From assembly GCA_964654605.1 (NCBI GenBank), contig CAZZLW010000046.1, positions 67,850 to 131,849 on the forward strand: a stretch of DNA of 64,000 nt, in the 5' to 3' direction. Within the stretch, counting starts at the first letter, position 1. Each line of letters starts with the position of its first letter. A program made the position numbers and the translations under genes. A model generated the notes under the pieces. The model saw nothing but the letters and a program-made list of their open reading frames with translations. It had not been told where the DNA came from and made no database searches. Shown here piece by piece: positions 45,520-53,540 of the stretch. This stretch comes from Raineya sp964654605 (GTDB lineage Bacteria; Bacteroidota; Bacteroidia; Cytophagales; Thermonemataceae).

Positions 45520-45813
45520 ATGGAACGACACAAAAAAGCTCGTCAAAATCTTGCTATCAATACCTTACTATTTGCGGGGTTGAGCATTTTCTTTATCATC
45601 AATTTCATTACCAATATTGCTCAAAGTTGGAATAGCACTTGGGGGAAAATTACTACCTTTGGGAGTGTGGCAATTTATGTGGCGGTGGCAATTCCCGCAA
45701 TTTTACAGGCTTGGAAAGGTTTTTCTGATTTAGATTATGGCAAAGCTATGAGCAAAGGCATTCTTTCTTGGGTAGTACCTGCGGGCTTGATAGTTGTGGA
45801 TTTTATTTTTTAG
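45520..45813 (+). CDS. Small membrane protein
   Basis: A 97-residue protein with three hydrophobic segments: NTLLFAGLSIFFIINFI, FGSVAIYVAVAIPAILQAW and GILSWVVPAGLIVVDFIF. It has no recognised domain. It lies 71 bp upstream of the prolyl oligopeptidase gene in the same direction. Confidence 0.7.
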   Translation: MERHKKARQNLAINTLLFAGLSIFFIINFITNIAQSWNSTWGKITTFGSVAIYVAVAIPAILQAWKGFSDLDYGKAMSKGILSWVVPAGLIVVDFIF

Positions 45814-45884
45814 CAAGAAAATAGCTTTACCCTACCACGCAACATTCAGACAAAGTTTTCGTTATATTGCCAAAAACTTTGCCT

Positions 45885-47978
45885 ATGTTGCGTTATTATA
45901 TTTCAACCTTTTTGATTTCGGCTTCACCAATGTTTGCACAAAAAATATCTTATCCGCAAACAGCAAAAGTTAATCAGATTGATGAATATTTTGGGGTAAA
46001 AGTAGCCGACCCTTACCGCTGGCTGGAAGTTTCGGATTCGGTGGCTGTGAGGGAATGGATAAAGGCTCAAAATACCCTAACTTTTGATTATCTTTCTCAA
46101 ATTCCTTATCGTAGCCAAATCCGCAAGCGTTTGCAAGAAGTTTGGAACTATCCGAAAATGGGAGTGCCTGTGAGCTATGGCGATTTTGAAATTATCCAAA
46201 AAAATGATGGTCTGCAAAATCAGTTTGTCTTTTACCTCAAAAAAGGCAATCAGGAAGAATTGCTTTTAGACCCCAACACAATGTCGGCAGAAGGAATCGT
46301 TTCTATCAATTCTTGGTCGGTATCTGAAAACAAGCGTTATTTTGCGTATGCTTGGGCAAAAGGAGGCTCCGATTGGAATAGCATTGAAATACTTGATTTG
46401 CAAACCAAACAAAAACTTTCTGAAAAGCTGGATTGGGTAAAATTTTCGGGTATTGCTTGGTATAAAGATGGCTTTTTTTATAGCCGTTACGATGCCCCCA
46501 AAGCAGGTAAAGAGTATGAAGCCAAAAACGAGTTTCACAAACTCTATTATCATAAAATAGGCACGCCCCAGAGCCAAGATGAACTTATTTTTGTGGATAG
46601 GAAAAATCCTTTGCAGAATGTTTCAGCTTCGGTAAGTGAAAAAAATGATTTGCTTTATGTGTTTCTGCCGAAAGGAACAGCAGGAACAGCCATTTTATAC
46701 AAAAAACTTACTTCTTATGCCGATTTGAAGCCTCTCATAGCTCATCAGGAGGCAGAAAACCAGCTTATCACCACGTTGGATAACCACGCAATCATACGCA
46801 CCAATTACCAAGCCTCCCGCTATCGTGTAGTAGCTATCCCTTTGGAAAATCCTGCCCCCGAACACTGGAAAACGCTCATTCCCGAAAGCGAAAATGTGCT
46901 TACCAGTGTGCGTTATATGGGAGGGTATTTTATTGCAACCTATATGCAAGATGCTAGCCATAGGGTTTGGCTTTTTGATAAAAATGGTAAGAAAACAAAT
47001 GAAATAAAACTGCCTGCTTTGGGTACGGTAGCAGGTTTTACAGGAAAAGAGGAGGCAACTTTTACCTATTATACATTTAGCTCATTTTTACAGGGAGGCA
47101 ATATCTATAAGTACGACTTTGCTACGCATACTTCTACTTTGTATTTTGCTCCTAAAATTCCTTTCAAAGCCGAAAATTATGAGACCAAAGAGGTTTTTTA
47201 TCCAAGCAAAGACGGCAAGAAAGTACATTTGTTTATCACTTACAAAAAAGGTTTGAAACGCAACGGCAAAAATCCTACCTATTTGTATGGATATGGAGGG
47301 TTTAATATTAGCATCAATCCGAGTTTTGATGTGCGTCTGATACCTTTTCTGGAAGCAGGTGGCGTGTATGCAGTGGCTAATTTGCGAGGTGGAAGCGAAT
47401 ATGGAGAAGAATGGCATTTGGACGGAGCCAGACTGAAAAAGCAAAATGTTTTTGATGATTTTATTGCCGCCGCCGAGTTTCTTATCCGTGAAAAATATAC
47501 CTCTGCCGAAAAATTAGCTATTTCGGGGCGTAGCAATGGAGGTTTGCTTGTGGGGGCGTGTATGGTACAGCGTCCTGAACTCTTTGCGGTGGCTTTACCC
47601 GGTGTAGGGGTGATGGATATGCTTCGTTTTCATAAATTTACCATAGGTTGGGCTTGGGTGCCTGAATACGGCTCGGCAGAGCAGAGCAAGGAGGATTTTC
47701 AGAATCTTTACAAATATTCGCCTTTACACAACATCAAACCCGCTTCGTATCCTGCAACGCTTGTTTATACCGCTGATAAAGATGATAGAGTAGTGCCTGC
47801 TCATTCGTTTAAGTTTATTGCTACTTTACAAGAAAATCAAAAAGGTTCAAAACCTACACTCATACGCATAGATGTAGATGCAGGACACGGAGCAGGAAAA
47901 CCTATTAGTAAGCAAATTGATGAATGGGCAGATATTTGGGCTTTTACGCTATGGAACTTAGGAATAAAAAAAATGTAG
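45885..47978 (+). CDS. Prolyl oligopeptidase (S9A family), exported
   Basis: A 697-residue serine peptidase with a signal peptide (YYISTFLISASPMFAQ). An N-terminal beta-propeller (about 25-400) precedes an alpha/beta-hydrolase domain. The catalytic triad is visible: serine in GRSNGGLLVG, aspartate in TADKDDRVVPAHS and histidine in DAGHGAGKP. DPYRWLE at the start of the mature part is typical. It cleaves short peptides after proline. The start was set to ATG 45885 rather than an upstream TTG. The stop codon lies in the terminator stem. Confidence 0.95.
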   Translation: MLRYYISTFLISASPMFAQKISYPQTAKVNQIDEYFGVKVADPYRWLEVSDSVAVREWIKAQNTLTFDYLSQIPYRSQIRKRLQEVWNYPKMGVPVSYGDFEIIQKNDGLQNQFVFYLKKGNQEELLLDPNTMSAEGIVSINSWSVSENKRYFAYAWAKGGSDWNSIEILDLQTKQKLSEKLDWVKFSGIAWYKDGFFYSRYDAPKAGKEYEAKNEFHKLYYHKIGTPQSQDELIFVDRKNPLQNVSASVSEKNDLLYVFLPKGTAGTAILYKKLTSYADLKPLIAHQEAENQLITTLDNHAIIRTNYQASRYRVVAIPLENPAPEHWKTLIPESENVLTSVRYMGGYFIATYMQDASHRVWLFDKNGKKTNEIKLPALGTVAGFTGKEEATFTYYTFSSFLQGGNIYKYDFATHTSTLYFAPKIPFKAENYETKEVFYPSKDGKKVHLFITYKKGLKRNGKNPTYLYGYGGFNISINPSFDVRLIPFLEAGGVYAVANLRGGSEYGEEWHLDGARLKKQNVFDDFIAAAEFLIREKYTSAEKLAISGRSNGGLLVGACMVQRPELFAVALPGVGVMDMLRFHKFTIGWAWVPEYGSAEQSKEDFQNLYKYSPLHNIKPASYPATLVYTADKDDRVVPAHSFKFIATLQENQKGSKPTLIRIDVDAGHGAGKPISKQIDEWADIWAFTLWNLGIKKM

Positions 47979-48001
47979 GGGGAAATTTCCCCCTTTTTTT
48001 G
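47978..48001 (+). terminator. Terminator overlapping the prolyl oligopeptidase stop
   Basis: GGGGGAAATTTCCCCC is a perfect palindrome beginning at the last base of the stop codon, followed by eight T. Confidence 0.85.
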
Positions 48002-48018
48002 CAAATAGTGGCAGAAAA

Positions 48019-48156
48019 TTATCCGCGAGTATCTTGCTTTTCAGTTTTGTTTTCTTGCTTCAAATACGTAGGGCAAGTGTAACGGCGAGTGCAAGCAGAA
48101 GTAGCTACTAAAGCTACTATTGCTGTAAAAGCTAACAAGAACTTCAATTTTTTCAT
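48019..48156 (-). CDS. 45-residue lipoprotein
   Basis: A short gene starting at ATG 48156. The peptide has a classic lipoprotein signal (KFLLAFTAIVALVATSAC, cysteine at residue 22), then TRRYTCPTYLKQENK and a charged tail. The CxxxxxCPTY arrangement resembles tiny lipoproteins seen in other Bacteroidota. It lies between the prolyl oligopeptidase terminator and kdsA, transcribed with or just after kdsA. No function is assigned. Confidence 0.75.
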   Translation of the reverse strand: MKKLKFLLAFTAIVALVATSACTRRYTCPTYLKQENKTEKQDTRG

Positions 48157-48201
48157 ATTTTTTGCTATTTGAGTGCTAAATTAAACAAAAATTTTCAAAA
48201 A

Positions 48202-49053
48202 TCAAGCCAAAGCCAAAGTTTTTTCACGATATTTTACTTCAAGCTCGTGAATTTCAATAAGTGGCTTCAAAAACTCTTCCAAATCATATACACACATTTG
48301 GCTGGCGGCATCGCAAAGGGCTTTGGCGGGTTCGGGGTGTGTTTCTATAAATACGCCATCAACCCCTGCCGCTACGCCAGCTCGGGCAATGGTTGGTAAA
48401 AACTCTCTTGCTCCGCCTTTGGGGTCGGCACTGGGTATGCCATATTTGCGAATAGAGTGAGTAATATCAAATACCACAGGAAATCCAATTTGATTGAGAT
48501 GATAAAAACTGCGAGGATCTACTACCAAGTCATTGTAGCCAAATGTATAACCTCTTTCAGTGAGAATAATTTGGTCATTGCCGCTATCAATAGCTTTTTG
48601 GGCAGGTTTTGCCATATTTTCGGGAGCAAGGAACTGCCCGTGTTTGATATTGATGACTTTTTGAGTTTTGGCGATCGCTACAATCAAATCGGTTTGCATA
48701 CACAAATAGGCAGGTATTTGCAAAACATCAAGCACTTCTGCCGCCAAAGGCACTTGTTCGGGATAATGCACATCTGAAAGCAGAGGAAAACCAAATTCTT
48801 TTTTGATTTTGGCAAGCATTTCAAGTCCTTTTTCAATGCGAGGACCAATGTAATACTCCAAAGAACTACGGTTATCTTTTTGGTAAGAAGACTTGAATAT
48901 TACGGGAATGTGAAGCCTCTCGGAAACTTCTTTTAACATTTCGGCAGTTTTCATCATTGTCAGTTCGTCCTCAATCACACAAGGACCTGATATTAGAAAT
49001 AATTTTTCGCTACCACAAGCGATATTGCCTACTTTTACGATTTTTTTTTGCAT
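48202..49053 (-). CDS. kdsA: 3-deoxy-8-phosphooctulonate synthase
   Basis: A 283-residue protein of normal KdsA length, with GPCVIEDELTM, FKSSYQKDNRSS, LSDVHYPEQV, the ILTERGYTFGYNDLVVDPRS region and the metal/substrate region VFDITHSIRK. It joins phosphoenolpyruvate and arabinose 5-phosphate to make KDO 8-phosphate for lipopolysaccharide. The start ATG 49053 matches the family; an upstream in-frame extension is not conserved. Two of the three GATC sites found in the window lie in this gene (48516 and 48673). Confidence 0.95.
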   Translation of the reverse strand: MQKKIVKVGNIACGSEKLFLISGPCVIEDELTMMKTAEMLKEVSERLHIPVIFKSSYQKDNRSSLEYYIGPRIEKGLEMLAKIKKEFGFPLLSDVHYPEQVPLAAEVLDVLQIPAYLCMQTDLIVAIAKTQKVINIKHGQFLAPENMAKPAQKAIDSGNDQIILTERGYTFGYNDLVVDPRSFYHLNQIGFPVVFDITHSIRKYGIPSADPKGGAREFLPTIARAGVAAGVDGVFIETHPEPAKALCDAASQMCVYDLEEFLKPLIEIHELEVKYREKTLALA

Positions 49054-49156
49054 ATTAAGCCAAGATAAATTTTTTAATTTTTGTGGCAATTTCTTGCTTT
49101 TTACAAAAAAATCCAAAAGATTTGCGACAGATTTTTGAAAAAAAATATTTTTTTGT

Positions 49157-49186
49157 TTTGATTTTTTATTCTTTTGTGCAACTTTG
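49157..49186 (+). promoter_or_regulatory. Probable promoter for the OmpA-TSP3 gene
   Basis: TTTG at 49157-49160 and CAACTTTG at 49179-49186 are 18 bp apart; the -7 box has one mismatch to TAnnTTTG. It lies 57-86 bp before the chosen start. Confidence 0.5.
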
Positions 49187-49242
49187 CACCAAGAAGTTTA
49201 GCAAACCTAAAACCTTAAATGTAGTAACAAATGTTAAACCTT

Positions 49243-50688
49243 ATGAAAAAGACCAAACTACTTTCTTTCTTGCTCGCTTGTTTGGTAGTGGGCAACCTGC
49301 AAGCTCAGGATAAATGGAGTATAGGCTTCCATTATTCTGCAATGGACTTTATCCTTCCTTACGCCCAAGAGAAAAAACCTTTTGAAACTAAAAACTGGAA
49401 TGAGGGTGTAGGGGTTACTGTTGGCTATCGCATTAAGCCTTTGTTTGGTTTAACAGCCAATTACACTTTGAGCCGTATTGATAAAATCGTTGAAAATACC
49501 GTAGGGGGTACAGGCGACCTTTCCAATTTCTTGACTTTGAATGCTCAAGTGCATCCACTTGGTAACAAAGAAGGCTTCTGGTTTGACCCTCACGTATTTG
49601 TAGGTGGTGGTTTGCACAGAATTGCCGATATGAGCTATGGAACAGTAGGTGGTGGTTTAGGCTTGAATTTCTGGTTCAACGAAAGTGTAGCTCTTACACT
49701 AAGAACTGCATACAATGGTATGCCTCTTGCTCCCAAAGAAAATGAGTTTGGTGGCGTTGGTCCCAGAGCATACTGGATGCACAATGGTGGTTTGACTTTC
49801 AAGCTTGGTAAAGCCAAAGATACTGACAATGATGGAATTCCCGATAGAAAAGACAAGTGTCCTACTGAAGCTGGAAAAAAAGAATTGGGTGGCTGTCCTG
49901 ATAGAGATAACGACGGCATTACTGATGGAGAGGATGCTTGTCCTGATGAAGCGGGTACTGCCGAATTCAAAGGCTGTCCTGATAGAGATGGTGATAAAAT
50001 CATTGACAAAGAAGATAAATGTCCTGATACGCCCGGTTTAGCTCAATTCCAAGGCTGTCCTGATACTGACGGCGACGGCATTGCTGACCCTGACGATGCT
50101 TGTCCTACTGAAGCGGGAAAACCTGAATTGCAAGGTTGCCCTGATAGAGATAACAACGGCATTGCTGATAAAAACGACCGTTGCCCTGACCAAGCTGGTT
50201 TAGCTCAATTCCAAGGCTGTCCTGATAGAGATGGTGATGGTATCGCTGACCCTGACGATGCTTGTCCTGATGTTCCTGGTGTACCTGAAGAAAAAGGTTG
50301 TCCTAAAAAGAAAATTGATGAGCAAGCTCTCTTGAATATTGCTAAACGTGTAAACTTCGCAACAGGCAAAGCTACTATCTTGAAGCAATCATTCCCTATT
50401 CTTGATAACTTGGTTGCTTTGTTGAATGAGTATAAAGATGCTAAAATTGTTGTAGAAGGACACACCGATAACGTAGGTAATAAAGCCGCTAATAAGAAAC
50501 TTTCACAGCAACGTGCTGATGCTATCAAGGCTTACGTTGTGAAGAAAGGAATTTCTGCAGACCGTATCCAAGCTATTGGTTATGGTGATGAAAGACCTGC
50601 TGACGGAAGCACTGATATTAAGGCTGGTAACAAAACCCCTCAACAACGTGCCGCCAACCGTCGTGTAGAAATTAAGAATATAGACTAA
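49243..50688 (+). CDS. OmpA-family porin with thrombospondin type 3 repeats
   Basis: A 481-residue outer-membrane protein with a signal peptide (LLSFLLACLVVGNLQAQ). An N-terminal eight-strand-type barrel spans about 25-190. Six TSP3 calcium-binding repeats follow, each with a DxDxDGI core and CPD/CPT cysteine turns (for example DRDNDGITDGEDACPDEAG). The C-terminal OmpA domain includes VEGHTDNVGNKAANKKLSQQ. The TSP3 linker is probably an extended calcium-stiffened rod between barrel and peptidoglycan. The start ATG at 49243 was chosen over 49231. Confidence 0.93.
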   Translation: MKKTKLLSFLLACLVVGNLQAQDKWSIGFHYSAMDFILPYAQEKKPFETKNWNEGVGVTVGYRIKPLFGLTANYTLSRIDKIVENTVGGTGDLSNFLTLNAQVHPLGNKEGFWFDPHVFVGGGLHRIADMSYGTVGGGLGLNFWFNESVALTLRTAYNGMPLAPKENEFGGVGPRAYWMHNGGLTFKLGKAKDTDNDGIPDRKDKCPTEAGKKELGGCPDRDNDGITDGEDACPDEAGTAEFKGCPDRDGDKIIDKEDKCPDTPGLAQFQGCPDTDGDGIADPDDACPTEAGKPELQGCPDRDNNGIADKNDRCPDQAGLAQFQGCPDRDGDGIADPDDACPDVPGVPEEKGCPKKKIDEQALLNIAKRVNFATGKATILKQSFPILDNLVALLNEYKDAKIVVEGHTDNVGNKAANKKLSQQRADAIKAYVVKKGISADRIQAIGYGDERPADGSTDIKAGNKTPQQRAANRRVEIKNID

Positions 50689-50706
50689 TTTCTAAAAACT
50701 TTCCTA

Positions 50707-50736
50707 AAAGCCTCTTGAAAAAGAGGCTTTTTTTTA
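50707..50736 (+). terminator. Terminator after the OmpA-TSP3 gene
   Basis: AAAGCCTC and GAGGCTTT form the stem, followed by seven or more T, 19 bp after the stop at 50688. Confidence 0.85.
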
Positions 50737-50763
50737 TATCTTTAACCTCAAAATTTTGCTATT

Positions 50764-51141
50764 ATGAGTAAGAAAGTTATTTTTTCCGAAAATGCACCAG
50801 CCCCTATTGGTCCGTATAGCCAAGCGGTTTTAGCAGGTAATTTACTTTTTATTTCAGGGCAAATTGCTCTGAAAGAAGGTATTATGGTGCAAGATACTAT
50901 CCAAGCCGAAACACATCAGGTAATGCGTAATATTTTGGCTATCTTGCAAGAGGCGGGAATGGACTTTGGAAACGTAGTAAAAAGTACCATTTTTGTAAAA
51001 GACCTCAATAACTTTCAAGCCATCAATGAAGTGTATGGCTCTTATTTTGGGGAAAATCCACCTGCCCGCGAAACCGTAGAAGTGAGCCGTCTGCCCAAAG
51101 ATGCCAATGTAGAAATTTCTTGTATTGCTTTGAAATTCTAA
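50764..51141 (+). CDS. ridA: RidA-family imine/enamine deaminase
   Basis: A 125-residue protein of standard RidA length. It has APAPIGPYSQAVLAGNLLFISGQ at the N-terminus, a central FGNVVKSTIFVKDL, and the conserved arginine region PPARETVEVSRLPKDANVEI. It hydrolyses reactive 2-aminoacrylate and related imines released by pyridoxal enzymes. A terminator precedes it and a new secreted gene follows. Confidence 0.95.
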   Translation: MSKKVIFSENAPAPIGPYSQAVLAGNLLFISGQIALKEGIMVQDTIQAETHQVMRNILAILQEAGMDFGNVVKSTIFVKDLNNFQAINEVYGSYFGENPPARETVEVSRLPKDANVEISCIALKF

Positions 51142-51216
51142 TTTTTTAGGTGAAAATTTTTATATTGGCACAATTTTTATAGCTTTGCTATTGGTTTCAC
51201 TCAAAATTTTATTTTT

Positions 51217-51939
51217 ATGAAAAAGTTAGTTACAATGCTTGGGCTACTTTTAGTCGGCAATTTTGTTTTGGCTCAATCGCTTGCCCCATATCAAAAGCAA
51301 ATTACTTTGGAAAAAATCAATGTAGATGCTTGGGCGGCAGGCATTGAAAAAGGTACAGAGGACGATTTGAAAGATGCCTTTTCGGCATACGTGAAAAAAA
51401 ACTTTAACCTAAAATCTAAAAAAAATGGCAGACACGGCTTGGTAGTACCCGAAGCTACTTTGCCCCAAGTTACTACTCGTAGAGGTGATTTGCACGTACA
51501 ATTTTCCAGCGATACAGGTCGCCCTGAAATGGCTGTTGCTTTTATGATGGGCTACGATATTTATCTGAATGCACGCGAAAATCCGCAAGAAATGGAGCGT
51601 TTTAAGGAGTTTTTTACGACTTTCCTTTTCAACTATTACAAAGAATACTACGAGAAAATGATACGTGAGAAGGAAAAAATGCTCAAAGATTTGCGTAGCC
51701 AAATAGCTGATAATGAAAAAAAAGCGAAAAGCCTTCAAAATGATATAGAAAAAACACAGAAAAAGATAGCCAAAGAATCTGACCAACTCAAAAAAACAGA
51801 GCTTGAAAACAAAAACGTAATAGCTCGCCGTCAGATTGATGCTCTCAACGAAATGAATGCTAATAATAATAAGCAAATCACCAATATTGAAAACGAAATC
51901 AATCAAATAAAAATGCAAATGGCAAACATTGGGAAATAA
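51217..51939 (+). CDS. Exported coiled-coil protein, function unknown
   Basis: A 240-residue protein with a signal peptide (LVTMLGLLLVGNFVLAQ). A short globular part of about 110 residues leads into a long charged coiled coil (about 140-240) rich in Lys, Glu, Asn and Gln, such as RSQIADNEKKAKSLQNDIEK. It is not recognised as a known family. It is followed by a probable promoter overlapping its end and then by the barrel gene. Confidence 0.75.
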   Translation: MKKLVTMLGLLLVGNFVLAQSLAPYQKQITLEKINVDAWAAGIEKGTEDDLKDAFSAYVKKNFNLKSKKNGRHGLVVPEATLPQVTTRRGDLHVQFSSDTGRPEMAVAFMMGYDIYLNARENPQEMERFKEFFTTFLFNYYKEYYEKMIREKEKMLKDLRSQIADNEKKAKSLQNDIEKTQKKIAKESDQLKKTELENKNVIARRQIDALNEMNANNNKQITNIENEINQIKMQMANIGK

Positions 51940-51971
51940 TTTGCTTATTTGAAACCTTCTTGCTTACTTTG
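51940..51971 (+). promoter_or_regulatory. Probable promoter for 51999-52673
   Basis: TTTG at 51940-51943 and TTACTTTG at 51964-51971 are 20 bp apart; the -7 box has one mismatch. It lies immediately after the stop codon of the preceding gene. Confidence 0.5.
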
Positions 51972-51998
51972 CAACATTCAAACTTAAACTAAAAAAAT

Positions 51999-52673
51999 AT
52001 GAAAAAATTATCGCTTTCTTTGTTATTTGTTGTTTTGGCTTTCAATCTTTTTGCCCAAGATGATACAGGATTCAAATTGGGCTTGAAAATGGGCTTGCCT
52101 ATTGGTTTCAATAGTGTGAAATCTACTGAAAATGGTATAGAAGCCTCTCCAAATGGTAGTTCTTTGCGTTTTACTATCGGTCCTATTGCAGATGTAGTAT
52201 GGACAGAACGCTATGCCTTTACAATGGGCTTACTTTTCACTACCAAACAGGCAAATTACAAAGCACAAGTAACAGGCTTGCCAGGCGTTTTGGAAGAAAA
52301 ATATGGTTTGCAATACATTCAACTGCCTGTGGGTTTGAAACTTTTTACTGATGAACTTTTCCCCAATGGCAAGGGCTTTGTGAATTTTGGTGTGCAACCC
52401 GAAGTTTTGGTAGGAAGCAAAAGAAAATCAGGTAATTATGTAGATGACCAAGGCAGAAGTGCCAGCTATATCACCAAATTTAGCCCTTTGGATTTTGGTA
52501 TGTTTATTGGTATTGGGGTGGAGTATAAAGTTGGTAATAACCCAATATTTGCAGGTATCAACTACCAACGTTCCTTTATCAATGTTGTAAATAAGGAAGA
52601 CGTAGGAAGTGGCAATAGTTTCCTTTCTATCAAACAAAATCTGATTTCTTTTGAAGTAGGTGTGAAATTGTAA
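51999..52673 (+). CDS. Outer-membrane beta-barrel protein (PorT-like fold family)
   Basis: A 224-residue exported protein with a signal peptide ending FNLFAQ and an amphipathic strand pattern throughout (FKLGLKMGLPIGFN, FTMGLLFTTKQANY, LDFGMFIGIGVEY, LISFEVGVKL). It resembles the OMP_b-brl_2/PorT-like barrel family. PorT itself is a type IX secretion protein, but members of this fold are numerous, so I do not claim it as PorT. Confidence 0.82.
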   Translation: MKKLSLSLLFVVLAFNLFAQDDTGFKLGLKMGLPIGFNSVKSTENGIEASPNGSSLRFTIGPIADVVWTERYAFTMGLLFTTKQANYKAQVTGLPGVLEEKYGLQYIQLPVGLKLFTDELFPNGKGFVNFGVQPEVLVGSKRKSGNYVDDQGRSASYITKFSPLDFGMFIGIGVEYKVGNNPIFAGINYQRSFINVVNKEDVGSGNSFLSIKQNLISFEVGVKL

Positions 52674-52691
52674 TTTCCACTTTATACGAAA

Positions 52692-52728
52692 AAAAGGCTT
52701 TACTTGATAAAAGTAGAGCCTTTCTTTT
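52692..52728. terminator. Hairpin between convergent genes
   Basis: AAAGGCTTTACTT and AAGTAGAGCCTTT form a long stem with T-rich sequence on the plus side and A-rich on the other. It lies between the stops at 52673 and 52780. Confidence 0.8.
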
Positions 52729-52779
52729 TTAAGGACTTTCTTTTCAAAAATACAATCTTGTAAATCGCAAAAAACTTTT

Positions 52780-53325
52780 TTAGTCTTGGTGAAAATTTAT
52801 TTCAACTTCTACTAGTCCCTCTTTGTGAATAAAATGATGGTTGGTAGGAGCTACTTTTTTGATGAGTTCAATAATAGCTATATTGGCAGGGAGCATTGAG
52901 CCATACAATTTTTCTATGCCATAACGCTGGGCTTCTGCAAAAAGCAAACGCAAAAGATATTTGCCTAAACCTTTCCCTTGAAAATCATCACGTAAAACGA
53001 TAGCAAATTCGGCTTTTTCGGTAGTTTCGCCTTCAAACATATAGCGGGCTACTCCTACAAAGCTTTCAATGCCATTTTCGTAAGTATAGGCTACAATGGC
53101 AAGACCTTTGCCTTCTACCTTACAAAGCATTTCGGCGTATTCGTAAATTTTGCTTTCGGGCAATCCTTCGGTAACCATTTGAAAACGCATATAACGTGTT
53201 TCTTGCGAAAGATTGTAGTAAAATTCTACCAAAGGAATAACATCGGCTTCGGTGAGCCTACGGAAAAATATACGTATATCTTCTCCAATTTTGTAGGAAG
53301 GGAAATATTGTCCAAGTATTTTCAT
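52780..53325 (-). CDS. GNAT-family N-acetyltransferase
   Basis: A 181-residue protein with a GNAT core: FFRRLTEADVIPLVEFYYNL at the N-terminus, and the acetyl-CoA-binding motif RDDFQGKGLGKYLLRLL. Such enzymes transfer an acetyl group from acetyl-CoA to an amine; the substrate is unknown. It lies between a bidirectional terminator and the M14-like gene, and is monocistronic. Confidence 0.88.
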   Translation of the reverse strand: MKILGQYFPSYKIGEDIRIFFRRLTEADVIPLVEFYYNLSQETRYMRFQMVTEGLPESKIYEYAEMLCKVEGKGLAIVAYTYENGIESFVGVARYMFEGETTEKAEFAIVLRDDFQGKGLGKYLLRLLFAEAQRYGIEKLYGSMLPANIAIIELIKKVAPTNHHFIHKEGLVEVEINFHQD

Positions 53326-53487
53326 AGCAGTAGGTTTGAGTTTCTAAACAAATCTACGCATAAAACTACAAAAAAGTTTGAAAGAATAACAAAAATTGAT
53401 GTTCTTTCCAAAAAGAGGCTTAAAATTTGTAATCAGCCAAGAATAAAATGGTATTTGGGTAAGAAAATAAGTTTGCTTACACAAAAA

Positions 53488-53512
53488 AGGGCTTCATTGA
53501 AATAGAAGCCCT
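53488..53512 (-). terminator. Terminator of the M14-like peptidase gene
   Basis: AGGGCTTC and GAAGCCCT form the stem. Read on the minus strand, it is followed by six T. It lies just beyond the stop at 53541. Confidence 0.8.
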
Positions 53513-53540
53513 ATGTTTTGTTAAAAATGGATTTGAATTT

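Noticed and set aside
51999..52673. Barrel protein as PorT of the type IX system
   Set aside because: The fold is shared by many outer-membrane proteins, and no PorT-specific feature or neighbour supports it.
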